Part shown: positions 1 through 8,267 of the stretch, in pieces | How the letters are laid out: every line of letters starts with the position of its first letter | How positions within the stretch are numbered: the first letter of the stretch is position 1 | Assembly: GCF_018614975.1 (NCBI RefSeq) | Contig: NZ_JAGGNR010000052.1 | Location: forward strand, 1-56,319 | Reading direction: 5' to 3' | DNA length: 56,319 bases | Source of the DNA: Paenibacillus polymyxa | GTDB taxonomy: Bacteria; Bacillota; Bacilli; Paenibacillales; Paenibacillaceae | Program-made: the position numbers and the translations under genes | The notes under the pieces: generated by a model | What the model was told of the DNA's origin: nothing | Database searches by the model: none | What the model saw: the letters and a program-made list of their open reading frames with translations, nothing else

Positions 1-228
1 ACAGATTGCTCCGCCTTGCCAGTTTCCTTCGGGCGAAGAAACCAATTATTCCGTATTAGCTACCGGTTCCGGTGCTTGTCCCAACCTTGAGGGCAGGTTG
101 CGTATGTGTTACTCACCCGTCCGCCGCTAACTATCCGAGAAGCAAGCTTCTCGGATAGTCCGCTCGACTTGCATGTATTAGGCATGCCGCCAGCGTTCGT
201 CCTGAGCCAGGATCAAACTCTCCAATAA
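1..228 (-). rRNA. 16S ribosomal RNA, 5' portion (truncated by window edge)
   Basis: Read on the minus strand, the sequence starts near GGAGAGTTTGATCCTGGCTC, the universal 16S 5' end, and runs through the V1 region (a long perfect stem ending in GAAGCTTGCTTC) and the GGGTGAGTAACAC segment out of the window. The wording GGCGGAGCAATCTGT at the far end is what I remember from Paenibacillus 16S genes. The gene heads leftward away from the ygxA block, as the rrn operon does next to ygxA in B. subtilis. Only about 15% of the gene is present. The exact mature 5' end is uncertain by a few bases. Confidence 0.97.
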
Positions 229-365
229 AGTATTGAAAAGAGCGATAAGCTCATTTTGAATCTGACGAGATTAAAAATCTCAATTGTGCTCCAGCCGATT
301 CAAGCCAAGGCTTGTTTCAAACTTTCGCGTTCATTCTGCAAACAGAATGTTCACTCACTCGTTGT

Positions 366-382
366 TCAGTTTTCAAAGATCA
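366..382 (-). promoter_or_regulatory. rrn leader boxA-like antitermination site
   Basis: The minus strand reads TGATCTTTGAAAACTGA, close to the boxA motif that recruits NusB/NusE for rRNA antitermination. It lies between the predicted rrn promoters and the 16S gene, about 140 bp before the mature 5' end, where boxA is expected. The rest of the 229-440 leader holds short stems that probably form the 16S processing stalk; no gene is visible in it. Confidence 0.7.
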
Positions 383-440
383 AAAACGATTTGTTTTACT
401 TCTTTTTTCGTCTCAGCCAAGTTTCGGCGGCGACTTAAAT

Positions 441-470
441 AATGTAACACATTTCATTCGTTTTCGTCAA
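441..470 (-). promoter_or_regulatory. rrn promoter P2 (sigma-A type)
   Basis: On the minus strand, -35 TTGACG (465-470) and -10 TACATT (441-446) are separated by 18 bp. Directly upstream is an A/T-run-rich stretch that resembles an UP element. The predicted start gives a leader of about 200 nt before 16S. Confidence 0.75.
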
Positions 471-570
471 GAACTTTTTTTGATTTCTTTTTTTGAAGCT
501 TTAGTTCTTTATTTTTCCTCTGAGGAATTTATCGTTTGTTGGCGATAATCTCGTTTGAGGAACGAAATAT

Positions 571-600
571 AATGTATCATATATCGTGAATGAGAGTCAA
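571..600 (-). promoter_or_regulatory. rrn promoter P1 (sigma-A type)
   Basis: On the minus strand, -35 TTGACT (595-600) and -10 TACATT (571-576) are separated by 18 bp, the same spacing and the same -10 as the second promoter 130 bp downstream. Tandem promoters are the rule for Bacillus rrn operons. Confidence 0.65.
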
Positions 601-626
601 CATCTTTTTATAAATTATTAAACAAA

Positions 627-652
627 CAAAAAAGGAAGGTTTCCCCTCCCTT
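627..652 (-). terminator. Intrinsic terminator after ygxA
   Basis: On the minus strand an 8-bp stem (645-652 with 632-639, one G-U pair) with a GGAAA loop is followed by a T-run. It lies 36 bp after the ygxA stop and just before rrn P1, so it insulates the rrn promoters from ygxA transcription. Confidence 0.8.
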
Positions 653-687
653 ATGTGATCAATATAGCGTCAGGCTTCGAGAGAAGG

Positions 688-1566
688 TTATGCCTCAATC
701 CAATACCGAATTTCCCTACCCTCTCCTCCGATCGATGGCCATCCTGCCGACTCTTTTACTATAGAACGGAAGACCAGCTTACGTATAACCAAAGGCAGAT
801 CTTCTCGAACAAATCTTAACTGGGGATGATGAACAAGTTCATTCATGCTCCACGGCTCCTTGCGACTTCTTAACACACGCAGCAGCAGTTCTGAGCATTC
901 ACTCATTTTGGACATTACCGAAAACTCACAGGCAAGCAGGACAAGCTCTACTCGCTGCTCCAGCGTCTCCGAGCTTACGGTAAGCTCTTGATATAGTTTC
1001 CATAAAGCGCGATCCAGATTCTGCACATGTGTCCAGACGGCATGATCCGGGTATATCCCCTGTTCAATCAATACAATTCTTGCCCAGTTCCCCAGTGCCT
1101 CTAATACATTGTAGTAGGCGTCTACAACATGACCTTCCTGGATATGACGTTTGGCCTCCACATACATTCTCAAGAAACTGGTGAATTCATGAAGCAGCTT
1201 CTGCTCACGCAATTCTGCCCCAAAGCTAGACAGTTCTTCTCGCAAATCACTTAAGGCGCTGTCCGCTTCCCAGATAATCTCACCTTCAATCAGACACTGG
1301 GTGAGATTATTATGATTCCCGGTAACTACACTACTCTTTAGTTCATGACGGCTCGCATAGATCATCTGATAACGAAGATCACCATATCTGTAATGTCCCA
1401 CCGCCGGCTTCAATTGATCATCATTATGAACAACAAGTACTAATAATTCGAAATCTTGAATTAGGGAGCCGTGGAATCGTTCTCCCGGGTGGGAATAAGC
1501 GATAGCCCCAACTACCCCTGTCTCTTCCGACTGTTCGGACAAAAAAGCAAGGTTCTTTAATTCCAC
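688..1566 (-). CDS. ygxA: YgxA-like putative nucleotidyltransferase
   Basis: A protein of about 292 residues related to B. subtilis YgxA, annotated as a nucleotidyltransferase-like protein of unknown substrate. The N-terminal third has the beta-strand pattern of a nucleotidyltransferase fold (DFELLVLVVHND) and the rest is alpha-helical. The main reason for the name is context: in B. subtilis ygxA lies between rrnD and the convergent gene pair ygzB/perR, and the same neighbours are here. I chose the GTG at 1566 because a strong GGAGGG stands 4-5 bases before it; an in-frame ATG at 1587 exists but has no ribosome site. A terminator follows. Enzymatic function is unproven. Confidence 0.8.
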   Translation of the reverse strand: MELKNLAFLSEQSEETGVVGAIAYSHPGERFHGSLIQDFELLVLVVHNDDQLKPAVGHYRYGDLRYQMIYASRHELKSSVVTGNHNNLTQCLIEGEIIWEADSALSDLREELSSFGAELREQKLLHEFTSFLRMYVEAKRHIQEGHVVDAYYNVLEALGNWARIVLIEQGIYPDHAVWTHVQNLDRALWKLYQELTVSSETLEQRVELVLLACEFSVMSKMSECSELLLRVLRSRKEPWSMNELVHHPQLRFVREDLPLVIRKLVFRSIVKESAGWPSIGGEGREIRYWIEA

Positions 1567-1687
1567 GATTCCCTCCATACATTTCATGGCAGATAAGCGC
1601 CAAGTCAGTTATAATGTAATTCTACATCCAGACTGAAGTTTCCTTCTTTTCCAGGTCCAATACTACTCATACGATAGGAGCATTTTT

Positions 1688-2068
1688 ATGATTTTTAAAT
1701 CAGCAAAAATTAATGCTTTTCGCACTTGGGGATTACTACTGACCATGCTAGGTATGGGCCTAATGATACTGGGAACAGCCGGGATTGTTTTCTGGGGACA
1801 TGCAGGGAAGGTATTCGCAGCTGTAGGGCTCGTCATCGGACTGATTGCCATGATGGCCAGTCTAGGAATTTATTTCTGGGCGGGTATGCTCTCCACCAGT
1901 GCAGTACAAGTCGACTGTCCGGAATGCGGGAAGTTAACCAAAATGCTGGGCAAAACGGATCGTTGTATGTTCTGTCATACCATCCTCACCCTGGACCCTA
2001 ATAAGGCCAATATGACCAGTCAACAACTGAAAGCGTCTTCTACACAAGTCCCCCCCACCGATGGTTAG
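1688..2068 (+). CDS. ygzB: YgzB family membrane protein (UPF0295)
   Basis: A 126-residue protein with two transmembrane segments (about residues 12-35 and 42-66) followed by a cytoplasmic zinc-ribbon-like piece with CPEC and CMFC motifs (about residues 78-97). This matches the UPF0295/YgzB family, conserved in Bacillales next to perR; its function is unknown. AGGAG lies 8 bases before the ATG. It is transcribed divergently from ygxA and toward the GH18 gene, and ends in a strong bidirectional hairpin. The four cysteines suggest a bound zinc, which is inference. Confidence 0.88.
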   Translation: MIFKSAKINAFRTWGLLLTMLGMGLMILGTAGIVFWGHAGKVFAAVGLVIGLIAMMASLGIYFWAGMLSTSAVQVDCPECGKLTKMLGKTDRCMFCHTILTLDPNKANMTSQQLKASSTQVPPTDG

Positions 2069-2116
2069 CACAAAATGATCTCCAACGCTAAATGTTTTGC
2101 CTTAATTTCATTGAAG

Positions 2117-2153
2117 AAAAAAAAAAGGCCCGGTATGTTTACCGGACCTTTTT
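2117..2153 (+). terminator. Terminator after ygzB (bidirectional)
   Basis: A stem of about 12 bp around CCGGTA/TACCGG (2124-2151) has a T-run on the plus side and a long A-run on its 5' side, so it can stop transcription from either strand. It would serve ygzB and possibly the GH18 gene, whose stop is 180 bp away. The bases between 2154 and 2329 show no gene. Confidence 0.85.
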
Positions 2154-2329
2154 GGACTTGGATTGTAAGTAAGCCCTTGATGCTGTTATCAATAGCTAAG
2201 ATATGAAATTATGTTATAAGTTCTACGACCAATAAAACGGTAGACGGCACGTATGATGGTACCCAAGGAGAAACTTTGAAGTTAGTGAAAATAAGTTGAG
2301 CCATCCGTCGAACACGGAGCATGAGCAAA

Positions 2330-4060
2330 TTATTTCTGGTAACCTGCCTGTTTCAGCACCTCCCATGCAGAGGCATTAGCAAAACTCCGATTCCACGCAG
2401 CTACTCCGCCCAGCTTCAGCGAAGCAATCAAATCCACACGCGCCTGAAGGGACACGGCATCTTCGATCCATATTTTCTTGGTAGCTCCGTCTTCCTCATA
2501 TTCCACATAGTTCTGTCCACTTGCCTGATCCAGTTCAGGTTTGAGTTTCTTCTCTTGGATCAGGTCCACAATGGTATTCATGCCCACCGCTTTGGAAGAC
2601 ACTTTAACCTCACCCTGATCATTCTTCTCTTCCGTCCATATCCGGGTATAGAGCGGAACCGCCATGATCAACTTGTTAGAAGGGACTTCATCCTCTTCAA
2701 GTATGCGTCTCATGGAAGCCTCGGTCCAAGGCAGAGACGCTACCGAACCGGCCTTGGGACTGGCCGCCCAATGTTCATCATAAGCCATCACAATAACATA
2801 GTCTGCAAAAGAACCTAATGCACGGCGATCCAGAAAGGCAGACCACATCTCACTGTTCGATTTTGGTGTTACATCGATCGATAACATCAACCCATGTATA
2901 CGTGCCATCGCCTTGATTTCGCGCACAAACTGCGTAATATTCGGCCCGTCATCTGTATACACGTTCTCAAAGTCGATGTTGATACCATCCAGTTGATACG
3001 TCTGTGCATACTTCAACATCTGCTCGATAATATGTGTGCGTGTCTCGTAAGAAGCTACAGCTTCTTTTGTAATGTCCGGGTCAAAGCTGTTATCCATGAG
3101 TCCCCATACTTCCATACCGGAACGGTGAGCCCAGTTCACATAAGCCTGGTTTCCCTTGCTTTTCACAGTGCCTTGTCCATCCGTAATATGAAACCATGTA
3201 GGGCTGACCACATTCACACCAGGCATTTTACCGATAGAGCCCACATCAGGCTGACGATTGTACACGGCTTCCCAAACCAGATTTACCGGTTTATTCTGCC
3301 ACTTCTTCTCTGCTGCAGTCAGCGTATACCGGGGCAAGTCCACCTTCTTTTTCTCGGTGAGGACAATATAATCATTATCCACATATCCGGCATACCCATT
3401 ATCGAGTTGAACAAAACTCTGTTTATCACCCGTCTGCCATACACGTACCCGTGCATCCTTTTCCATATCGGCAATGATTGGTGAGGATTCTCCCCCACGT
3501 TTATATAACGGCACCGTCTTGTCTGCTTTGGATGACAACGTATCAATCTCTGCATATTGTATCGTGTCTCCTCCACGCATCAGCAGTACAGCACCTGTTA
3601 CCGAATCTTCCTGTATGGCGATGCCGTACACTTCCTTCAAAGGTTTGAGTGGAATGTATGCTTCTCCATCCTTAACCTCAGGCTTAACTGTCACAGGATA
3701 ATCTTTGTGATTAAGTTCTGCTTGTGTGCTGTCCTCTTTCATATGAAGAACTCGCTGAGGGGAGGCAATAATGATATCGCCTGACTCTGGTTCATAACGT
3801 ATACCCGCATCAACTGCCTCTTGCAGCACATTTACAGGCAACTTGAGTTGATCTCCTGTACCCAGAGCGTCTCCATCCATCAGTTGCCCATCTACAAAAA
3901 TAGGCTGGCTTCTTCCTACCCAATCGGGGTCTTCATGGGTCTGGTTCAACCATACATTTGTTATAAGCCAGTAAGCCCCCCCGGCGATCAGACAAGCCCC
4001 GAGAAAACCGGGCCAAAATGAACGTCGCTTCTGACGTGTATATCTGCTTTTTCTACCCAA
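2330..4060 (-). CDS. Membrane-anchored glycoside hydrolase family 18 protein, spore/cell-wall type
   Basis: A 576-residue protein. In order: a basic N-terminus with one membrane anchor (about residues 10-35), a copper-amine-oxidase-N-like domain (about 50-160), an SH3-like domain (about 175-230) and a GH18 barrel (about 255-576). The GH18 signature LDGINIDFE is intact, its final Glu (about residue 365) being the catalytic acid, and the barrel ends in a typical GGVAAWN strand. Relatives such as YdhD/YaaH-type enzymes act on spore cortex or cell-wall peptidoglycan, which is the likely role; the substrate is not proven. The start is a TTG at 4060 preceded by GGAGGT at a 6-base spacing; an in-frame ATG at 4126 lacks a ribosome site. 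It sits between ygzB and perR, which are adjacent in B. subtilis. Confidence 0.85.
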   Translation of the reverse strand: MGRKSRYTRQKRRSFWPGFLGACLIAGGAYWLITNVWLNQTHEDPDWVGRSQPIFVDGQLMDGDALGTGDQLKLPVNVLQEAVDAGIRYEPESGDIIIASPQRVLHMKEDSTQAELNHKDYPVTVKPEVKDGEAYIPLKPLKEVYGIAIQEDSVTGAVLLMRGGDTIQYAEIDTLSSKADKTVPLYKRGGESSPIIADMEKDARVRVWQTGDKQSFVQLDNGYAGYVDNDYIVLTEKKKVDLPRYTLTAAEKKWQNKPVNLVWEAVYNRQPDVGSIGKMPGVNVVSPTWFHITDGQGTVKSKGNQAYVNWAHRSGMEVWGLMDNSFDPDITKEAVASYETRTHIIEQMLKYAQTYQLDGINIDFENVYTDDGPNITQFVREIKAMARIHGLMLSIDVTPKSNSEMWSAFLDRRALGSFADYVIVMAYDEHWAASPKAGSVASLPWTEASMRRILEEDEVPSNKLIMAVPLYTRIWTEEKNDQGEVKVSSKAVGMNTIVDLIQEKKLKPELDQASGQNYVEYEEDGATKKIWIEDAVSLQARVDLIASLKLGGVAAWNRSFANASAWEVLKQAGYQK

Positions 4061-4139
4061 ACGTCTACCTCCGTTAATTATGCTGATCATAAGGATGTGC
4101 GCATAAGTTGTTATCAAAATGAGCATTTTGCATAAATGC

Positions 4140-4180
4140 TAAAAAAAAACGTGAAGAATCCATACTGAATTCTGCACGTT
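4140..4180 (-). terminator. Intrinsic terminator after perR
   Basis: On the minus strand AACGTG...CACGTT with an inner AGAAT/ATTCT pairing is followed by nine T residues. It starts 21 bp after the perR stop and separates perR from the GH18 gene. Confidence 0.88.
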
Positions 4181-4200
4181 AATATTGTAATTCAACTCTC

Positions 4201-4623
4201 TTAATCCCTGCAACTTTTGCAAACGCCATATACTTCCAATCGGTGACCGTGTACTTCGAATCCTGTACTAGACTCCGCCTGAAGCTCTACACTTTTAAGT
4301 GAAGGATAGCTGAAGTCTTCAATCTTGCCGCATTGATCACAGATAACATGATAATGATCCGTCACATTGGCATCGAAGCGACTTGAATTATCTCCGTATG
4401 TCAATTCCCGGACCATGCCAGCTTCCAGAAACATCTTCAAATTATTATATACCGTTGCCACGCTCATACTGGGAAATTGGGGTTCAAGCGCTCGGTAAAT
4501 TTCATCGGCTGTCGGATGCCCCATGGATTCCATCAGATAGTTCAATATGGCATGACGCTGGGGTGTAATACGGACACCGGTCGTTTTCAGATGCTCCAAC
4601 GCATGTTGGACACGTGTTGCCAT
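4201..4623 (-). CDS. perR: Peroxide-responsive transcriptional repressor PerR (Fur family)
   Basis: A 140-residue Fur-family regulator. The N-terminal winged helix begins GVRITPQRHAIL, as in Bacillus PerR. The regulatory metal ligands are all visible: a His after the first helix (MGHPT), an Asp in SRFDAN, the pair DHYH and an Asp in IEDF. In PerR two of these His residues are oxidised by peroxide, inactivating the repressor. The structural zinc site is CDQC plus CKSC near the C-terminus. The start at 4623 aligns with B. subtilis PerR; an upstream ATG at 4647 would add eight residues. Expected role: repression of catalase, Dps-like and heme genes. It has its own promoter and an operator-like dyad. 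Confidence 0.95.
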   Translation of the reverse strand: MATRVQHALEHLKTTGVRITPQRHAILNYLMESMGHPTADEIYRALEPQFPSMSVATVYNNLKMFLEAGMVRELTYGDNSSRFDANVTDHYHVICDQCGKIEDFSYPSLKSVELQAESSTGFEVHGHRLEVYGVCKSCRD

Positions 4624-4744
4624 AAAACCCACCGCCTTACCTTTCATTCTCTGGTGAAGAGTAAGTTACTGTCTCCTCGCACAGAGTTGATTCCCGGCCA
4701 TTAAAAACGACAATCCATCTTTCATGCCGTGTAATCTTGCCAGT

Positions 4745-4759
4745 GTACATTTATTGTAC
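4745..4759 (-). promoter_or_regulatory. Per-box-like dyad overlapping the perR -10
   Basis: The 15-base GTACAATAAATGTAC is a 7-1-7 imperfect inverted repeat, the geometry of Per/Fur boxes (consensus TTATAATNATTATAA). Matches to the consensus are only partial (about 9 of 14). It overlaps the -10 of perR, a position suited to autorepression, which is known for B. subtilis perR. Confidence 0.5.
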
Positions 4760-4782
4760 GGCGATTACAAGTTTATTGTCAA
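4753..4782 (-). promoter_or_regulatory. perR: perR promoter (sigma-A type)
   Basis: On the minus strand -35 TTGACA (4777-4782, perfect) and -10 TACAAT (4753-4758) with 18-bp spacing. The -35 begins only a few bases after the stop codon of the upstream gene, so perR is independently transcribed. Confidence 0.82.
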
Positions 4783-4790
4783 CGCGGCAG

Positions 4791-6200
4791 TCAGGGAACC
4801 TCTGTAGAATCCTCCTGGGAATTTGGTCCGTCCTCGGTAGTCTGTTCCAGGTTCTCAGCCGTATCTTCAGAATCAGGTGCAACTGTTTCAGGCGTAGACA
4901 CAGCCGGGTTCCGCTGAATGGTAAGATCGCTGTTGCCTTCTATTTTAACCCTGTACTCACCCTCACCGAGCTGGCCCTCTATGGTTTTATTCTGTACTTT
5001 GAAAGGCAGATCCGTATTTAGATCTCCATAACTGCTGGAACCCGCAAGACTGTAGTCTCCACGATCAGGAAGTAATACGTTAATGGCCCCCACACCACTG
5101 TACACATCCCAGTCCCCTCCGACTTTGGTAGATACGATGTTAATACTGCCATTAAGCGATTGAGCCTTGATTCCCAGATTGGCTCCATCCAGCGTAATAT
5201 TGCCGTTGCGTGTCTCTGCGGTGAATTCACCAACAGAGTCTGCGATACTGATACTTCCCACTTGTGTAGTAAGATCTACATCGCCGGAAATGCCGCGAGC
5301 CTTTATGTCGCCACGGTTACTGTCCAGATCCACATTACCAATGGCATTGGCTACAATGACATCCCCGTTCAATGTTTTCCCTGAGATATCTCCAACAGCA
5401 TTGGTAATCCGGATACGTCCGTTACCCGTTTCGGCCAATATGGTACTAATGGCTTCCGGACGGTTTAATAATATGGCTCCATTAGAAGTTCGAATATCCA
5501 GATTAAAACGACGATCATCCGGGATCGTAATGGTAAGATTCATACGTGGCTGCGTTTTTTCATTGTCTCCATACGTCTTGCCTGTAGCCTTGATATAAAT
5601 TACTTTTGTACCATCGGTCTCTACAAAAGAGGCTGCTGCAACGGCCTTTGCCTGTACTTCCGTCGTCTGATCTACCCAGATCACCGTCCGTACTTCAATC
5701 TCATCCGTATCTCCGCGTTGTACCGAGATATCGCCGTTGACACCTTCGACCACAAGATCCGATGTATCCATGCGAACAGGTACACGAATCGTGCCCTTAT
5801 CCTCCATATACCCTGCCGCTTGACTGTAGTCCATGGATGCCGCTCCGAGATTTAAACTCACTCTATTCCATAAGTGCATGTAGTGATCCTGCTCGGTGAC
5901 GATAAATACGGAAGCCGCCAAAATCAGTGAGGTTAGAATGCCCTTGGCATCGGGTCTGAAACGCACTTTAATTTGCTCATCAGGATTGCTCGGATTATCC
6001 GATTGCACCTTGTTTCTTCTGCGTGTCCACAGAAACAGCACAATATATTCAACACCTAAAACAACGAGCAAAAATGGCCACCAGTCCACCATCTCATATA
6101 CATAGTCAGTTCCCCACCGTTTATCCAAAATCAACAGCACACCGACCGCTATGATTAAGGCGGCAGCCGTATAGCGGCCAACCCGGACTTTACGGTTCAT
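4791..6200 (-). CDS. DUF4097-family envelope protein with three N-terminal TM segments
   Basis: 469 residues. Three hydrophobic segments near residues 10-28, 38-55 and 85-105 are followed by a long repetitive beta-rich region (about 150-430) with recurrent ...NGDI..., ...GNITL..., ...GDVDL... strands, typical of the DUF4097 'toastrack' beta-solenoid found in LiaX/LiaF-like envelope-stress proteins. The last 40 residues are an acidic disordered tail rich in Glu, Thr and Ser. The start is set by AAGGAGGG six bases before ATG 6200; an in-frame ATG 27 bp upstream is less likely. It lies 26 bp after the membrane protein gene at 6227-6820 and is probably co-transcribed with it. A role in sensing or protecting the envelope is inference. 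Confidence 0.75.
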   Translation of the reverse strand: MNRKVRVGRYTAAALIIAVGVLLILDKRWGTDYVYEMVDWWPFLLVVLGVEYIVLFLWTRRRNKVQSDNPSNPDEQIKVRFRPDAKGILTSLILAASVFIVTEQDHYMHLWNRVSLNLGAASMDYSQAAGYMEDKGTIRVPVRMDTSDLVVEGVNGDISVQRGDTDEIEVRTVIWVDQTTEVQAKAVAAASFVETDGTKVIYIKATGKTYGDNEKTQPRMNLTITIPDDRRFNLDIRTSNGAILLNRPEAISTILAETGNGRIRITNAVGDISGKTLNGDVIVANAIGNVDLDSNRGDIKARGISGDVDLTTQVGSISIADSVGEFTAETRNGNITLDGANLGIKAQSLNGSINIVSTKVGGDWDVYSGVGAINVLLPDRGDYSLAGSSSYGDLNTDLPFKVQNKTIEGQLGEGEYRVKIEGNSDLTIQRNPAVSTPETVAPDSEDTAENLEQTTEDGPNSQEDSTEVP

Positions 6201-6226
6201 CACATTCCCTCCTTGTGTCGTTTCCA

Positions 6227-6820
6227 CTACATTTTTTTCTTGTTCAACATAACCCAGAACTCACGACCAAACAGAAGCAAACCGCCTACGATCATGAGAA
6301 CCGCAAATGAATATCCGCCGTACATGGCGAGAATCTCTTGAAACCAACGTGGTTTGCGGAAAAACAGCACCATCAAAGACCCTCCCACAATCAGAAGTAA
6401 TCCAAACGATATGCCTCTCTCCCAGACCATCATTGCATCTCGTGTAGAACGTTCATTGGATATCGGCTTGTCCGAGGTTGCCTGGGTTAGTGCTCTACGT
6501 CTGCGCATCATGACCCAATCCGCAGATTGCAACACATCATATACATTGTAAAAGTAAATAACCGGGATACACAAAGCCAGCAGGATGAGCAATGGCACAT
6601 TGATCTGTATACCAATAGATGAGAAGTACAACACTGATGACAGATCAAGCAAAACAAGCAGCATAAAGGTCAAACCTCTCATGTACAATCTTAGATAAAT
6701 ATGACCAAGCCCAGGAATAATGGCACTCAGTAATCCCGCAATAAACTTGTGAGACCGATTTCTGACCGGTTTGGTCTGAACTGTACGGGTCTTTTTTTTC
6801 AATTGACGTCTAAGTTTCAT
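6227..6820 (-). CDS. Polytopic membrane protein of unknown function
   Basis: 197 residues: a very basic N-terminus (RRQLKKKTR), then about five hydrophobic segments (near 28-45, 48-66, 72-90, 135-152 and 165-185). The early GLLSAIIPGLGHIYLR resembles the start of TM2-type or scaffold membrane proteins with a glycine-proline hairpin. GAGAGGAG precedes the ATG. It is the first gene of a two-gene unit with the DUF4097 protein, the arrangement seen in LiaI/LiaF-like envelope-stress pairs. No catalytic motif is visible; the specific function is unknown. Confidence 0.65.
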   Translation of the reverse strand: MKLRRQLKKKTRTVQTKPVRNRSHKFIAGLLSAIIPGLGHIYLRLYMRGLTFMLLVLLDLSSVLYFSSIGIQINVPLLILLALCIPVIYFYNVYDVLQSADWVMMRRRRALTQATSDKPISNERSTRDAMMVWERGISFGLLLIVGGSLMVLFFRKPRWFQEILAMYGGYSFAVLMIVGGLLLFGREFWVMLNKKKM

Positions 6821-6922
6821 AACATACTCCTCTCTTCTGATCTGACCTTCCGCTCTTCATGCATTTGGTTAGATAGTACCCTAAAGAGCAAGGAGAGTAA
6901 CTGGAAGAAATATGGATATGAC

Positions 6923-6958
6923 CAAAAACCCTCCGGCACTGCTCGCCTGGGGAGGGTT
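6923..6958 (-). terminator. Terminator after the MgtC-family gene
   Basis: On the minus strand AACCCTCC (6951-6958) pairs with GGAGGGTT (6927-6934), followed by TTTTTGG. It begins 9 bp after the stop at 6967. Confidence 0.75.
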
Positions 6959-6966
6959 GTAATTCC

Positions 6967-7677
6967 TTATTCGATCGATACTTTGGTCACGTGTTCCCAC
7001 TGTCTTAACTTAGATACCAGGCCTACTGTTTGGAAATCATGCGGTACCTGGACATGCAGCACAATCTCAATTTTGCGTTCAACCGATATCATCTCTGCAT
7101 ATGCAAAATCTTGTTCATTCACGGTAATTTTACGAATGTTGATCTTCTCCTGCTCCATACATGAAGACAGTTGTTCCAGAAAACCAGGTTCTGACAAAGT
7201 ATGAAGTGTAACGACATGCATTTTGTTCCCTCGTAAATACCTCAGCTCTAGTTTGTTAAATACCCAGAGATTAAGCAATACCAGGACGGTGGATACGATA
7301 GATGCAAAAAAGAATCCCGCACCTGCTGCGAGCCCAATGGCTGCAACAACCCAGATTGAAGCTGCCGTAGTCAGTCCGGTGATGGATTTTCCCGTGAAGA
7401 GAATTGTCCCTGCTCCCAGGAATCCCACACCAGTAATGACAGCTGTAGCCAAACGAGCTGGATCGATCCTTACATTTAATTCATTAGCAAAATCTTTAAA
7501 TCCATAAACAGACAACATCATAATCAGTGCAGAGCCCAGACACACCAAAATATGGGTACGCAAACCAGCAGCATGATTGGACCGTTCCCGCTCCAGGCCT
7601 ACGAGCCCTCCAAGCAGCATAGCCAGTAATAATCGTAATAAAATGTGCCACTCATCAATGAACCAGGGATTGCCCAA
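6967..7677 (-). CDS. MgtC/SapB family inner-membrane protein
   Basis: 236 residues. The first 140 carry four to five membrane segments with the family hallmarks GGLVGLERE and RTHILVCLGSALIMM, then GVGFLGAGTI and TGLTTAASIW. The C-terminal 90 residues form a soluble ACT-like domain, as in the longer MgtC proteins. Members inhibit the F1Fo ATP synthase or affect magnesium homeostasis and survival under acid or low magnesium; which applies here cannot be seen. The start is a TTG (7677) with GGAGGAGG about ten bases upstream. It stands alone, with a terminator behind it. Confidence 0.85.
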   Translation of the reverse strand: MGNPWFIDEWHILLRLLLAMLLGGLVGLERERSNHAAGLRTHILVCLGSALIMMLSVYGFKDFANELNVRIDPARLATAVITGVGFLGAGTILFTGKSITGLTTAASIWVVAAIGLAAGAGFFFASIVSTVLVLLNLWVFNKLELRYLRGNKMHVVTLHTLSEPGFLEQLSSCMEQEKINIRKITVNEQDFAYAEMISVERKIEIVLHVQVPHDFQTVGLVSKLRQWEHVTKVSIE

Positions 7678-7710
7678 AGTCGGTATTCCTCCTCCAAGTT
7701 GTTAACGTTA

Positions 7711-8172
7711 TTAAAGTTTATTCTTATGAAAAGTCATTAATTCCACTCCAGGTGCAATCTGTGTGACCTCCACGGGGTTAAAACCAAATTTGGTGTACAG
7801 ATTCACAGCGGGTTGATTCACCGTTCCTGTGGAGACGATATAACGTGGAACATCCGCATGCTGTTCCAACACATACGCCATCAAAGATGCGGCAATTCCC
7901 TTGCGAAAGTGATCTGGATGCACCATCATTCGTGTAATGGTCAGTGTGTTCTCCTCTTCCTCCGCTACAGCAACAGCCCCGATAAGCTCTCCGTCATCAT
8001 GGACACCATAAAAACGCTCTCCGCATTCCCGGAGTGTCTCCATCGTATCCATCAAAGGAGGTATCTCCTGAAATCCGATGATTTCAGCTTCCAACCGATA
8101 GGCCACATGTTGAAGTCTCCATAACTGTCCCAACGTTTCCAAATCACTCAGCGACAATGGTTGAATGTTCAT
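7711..8172 (-). CDS. GNAT-family N-acetyltransferase
   Basis: 153 residues with the GNAT fold: the acetyl-CoA-binding motif A is clear as MMVHPDHFRKGIAASLMAYVLE (core R-K-G-I-A), and the last strand ends NLYTKFGF. The substrate cannot be predicted; small-molecule or protein N-acetylation are both possible. I chose ATG 8172 with GGGGGAAC in front; an open frame extends upstream to 8259 but overlaps the gatB terminator. It lies 34 bp upstream of the MgtC-family gene and may be co-transcribed with it. Confidence 0.85.
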   Translation of the reverse strand: MNIQPLSLSDLETLGQLWRLQHVAYRLEAEIIGFQEIPPLMDTMETLRECGERFYGVHDDGELIGAVAVAEEEENTLTITRMMVHPDHFRKGIAASLMAYVLEQHADVPRYIVSTGTVNQPAVNLYTKFGFNPVEVTQIAPGVELMTFHKNKL

Positions 8173-8212
8173 ATCCGTTCCCCCGTCCGAAATACATTTG
8201 TCTCCATAATAA

Positions 8213-8245
8213 CAAAAAGAGGCTGTCACAGGGACGAGCCTCTTT
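8213..8245 (-). terminator. Intrinsic terminator of the gatCAB operon
   Basis: On the minus strand AAAGAGGCT (8237-8245) pairs with AGCCTCTTT (8216-8224), followed by more T residues. It begins 23 bp after the gatB stop. Confidence 0.92.
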
Positions 8246-8267
8246 CTGTCCGGCCTCACCGGAAGGA

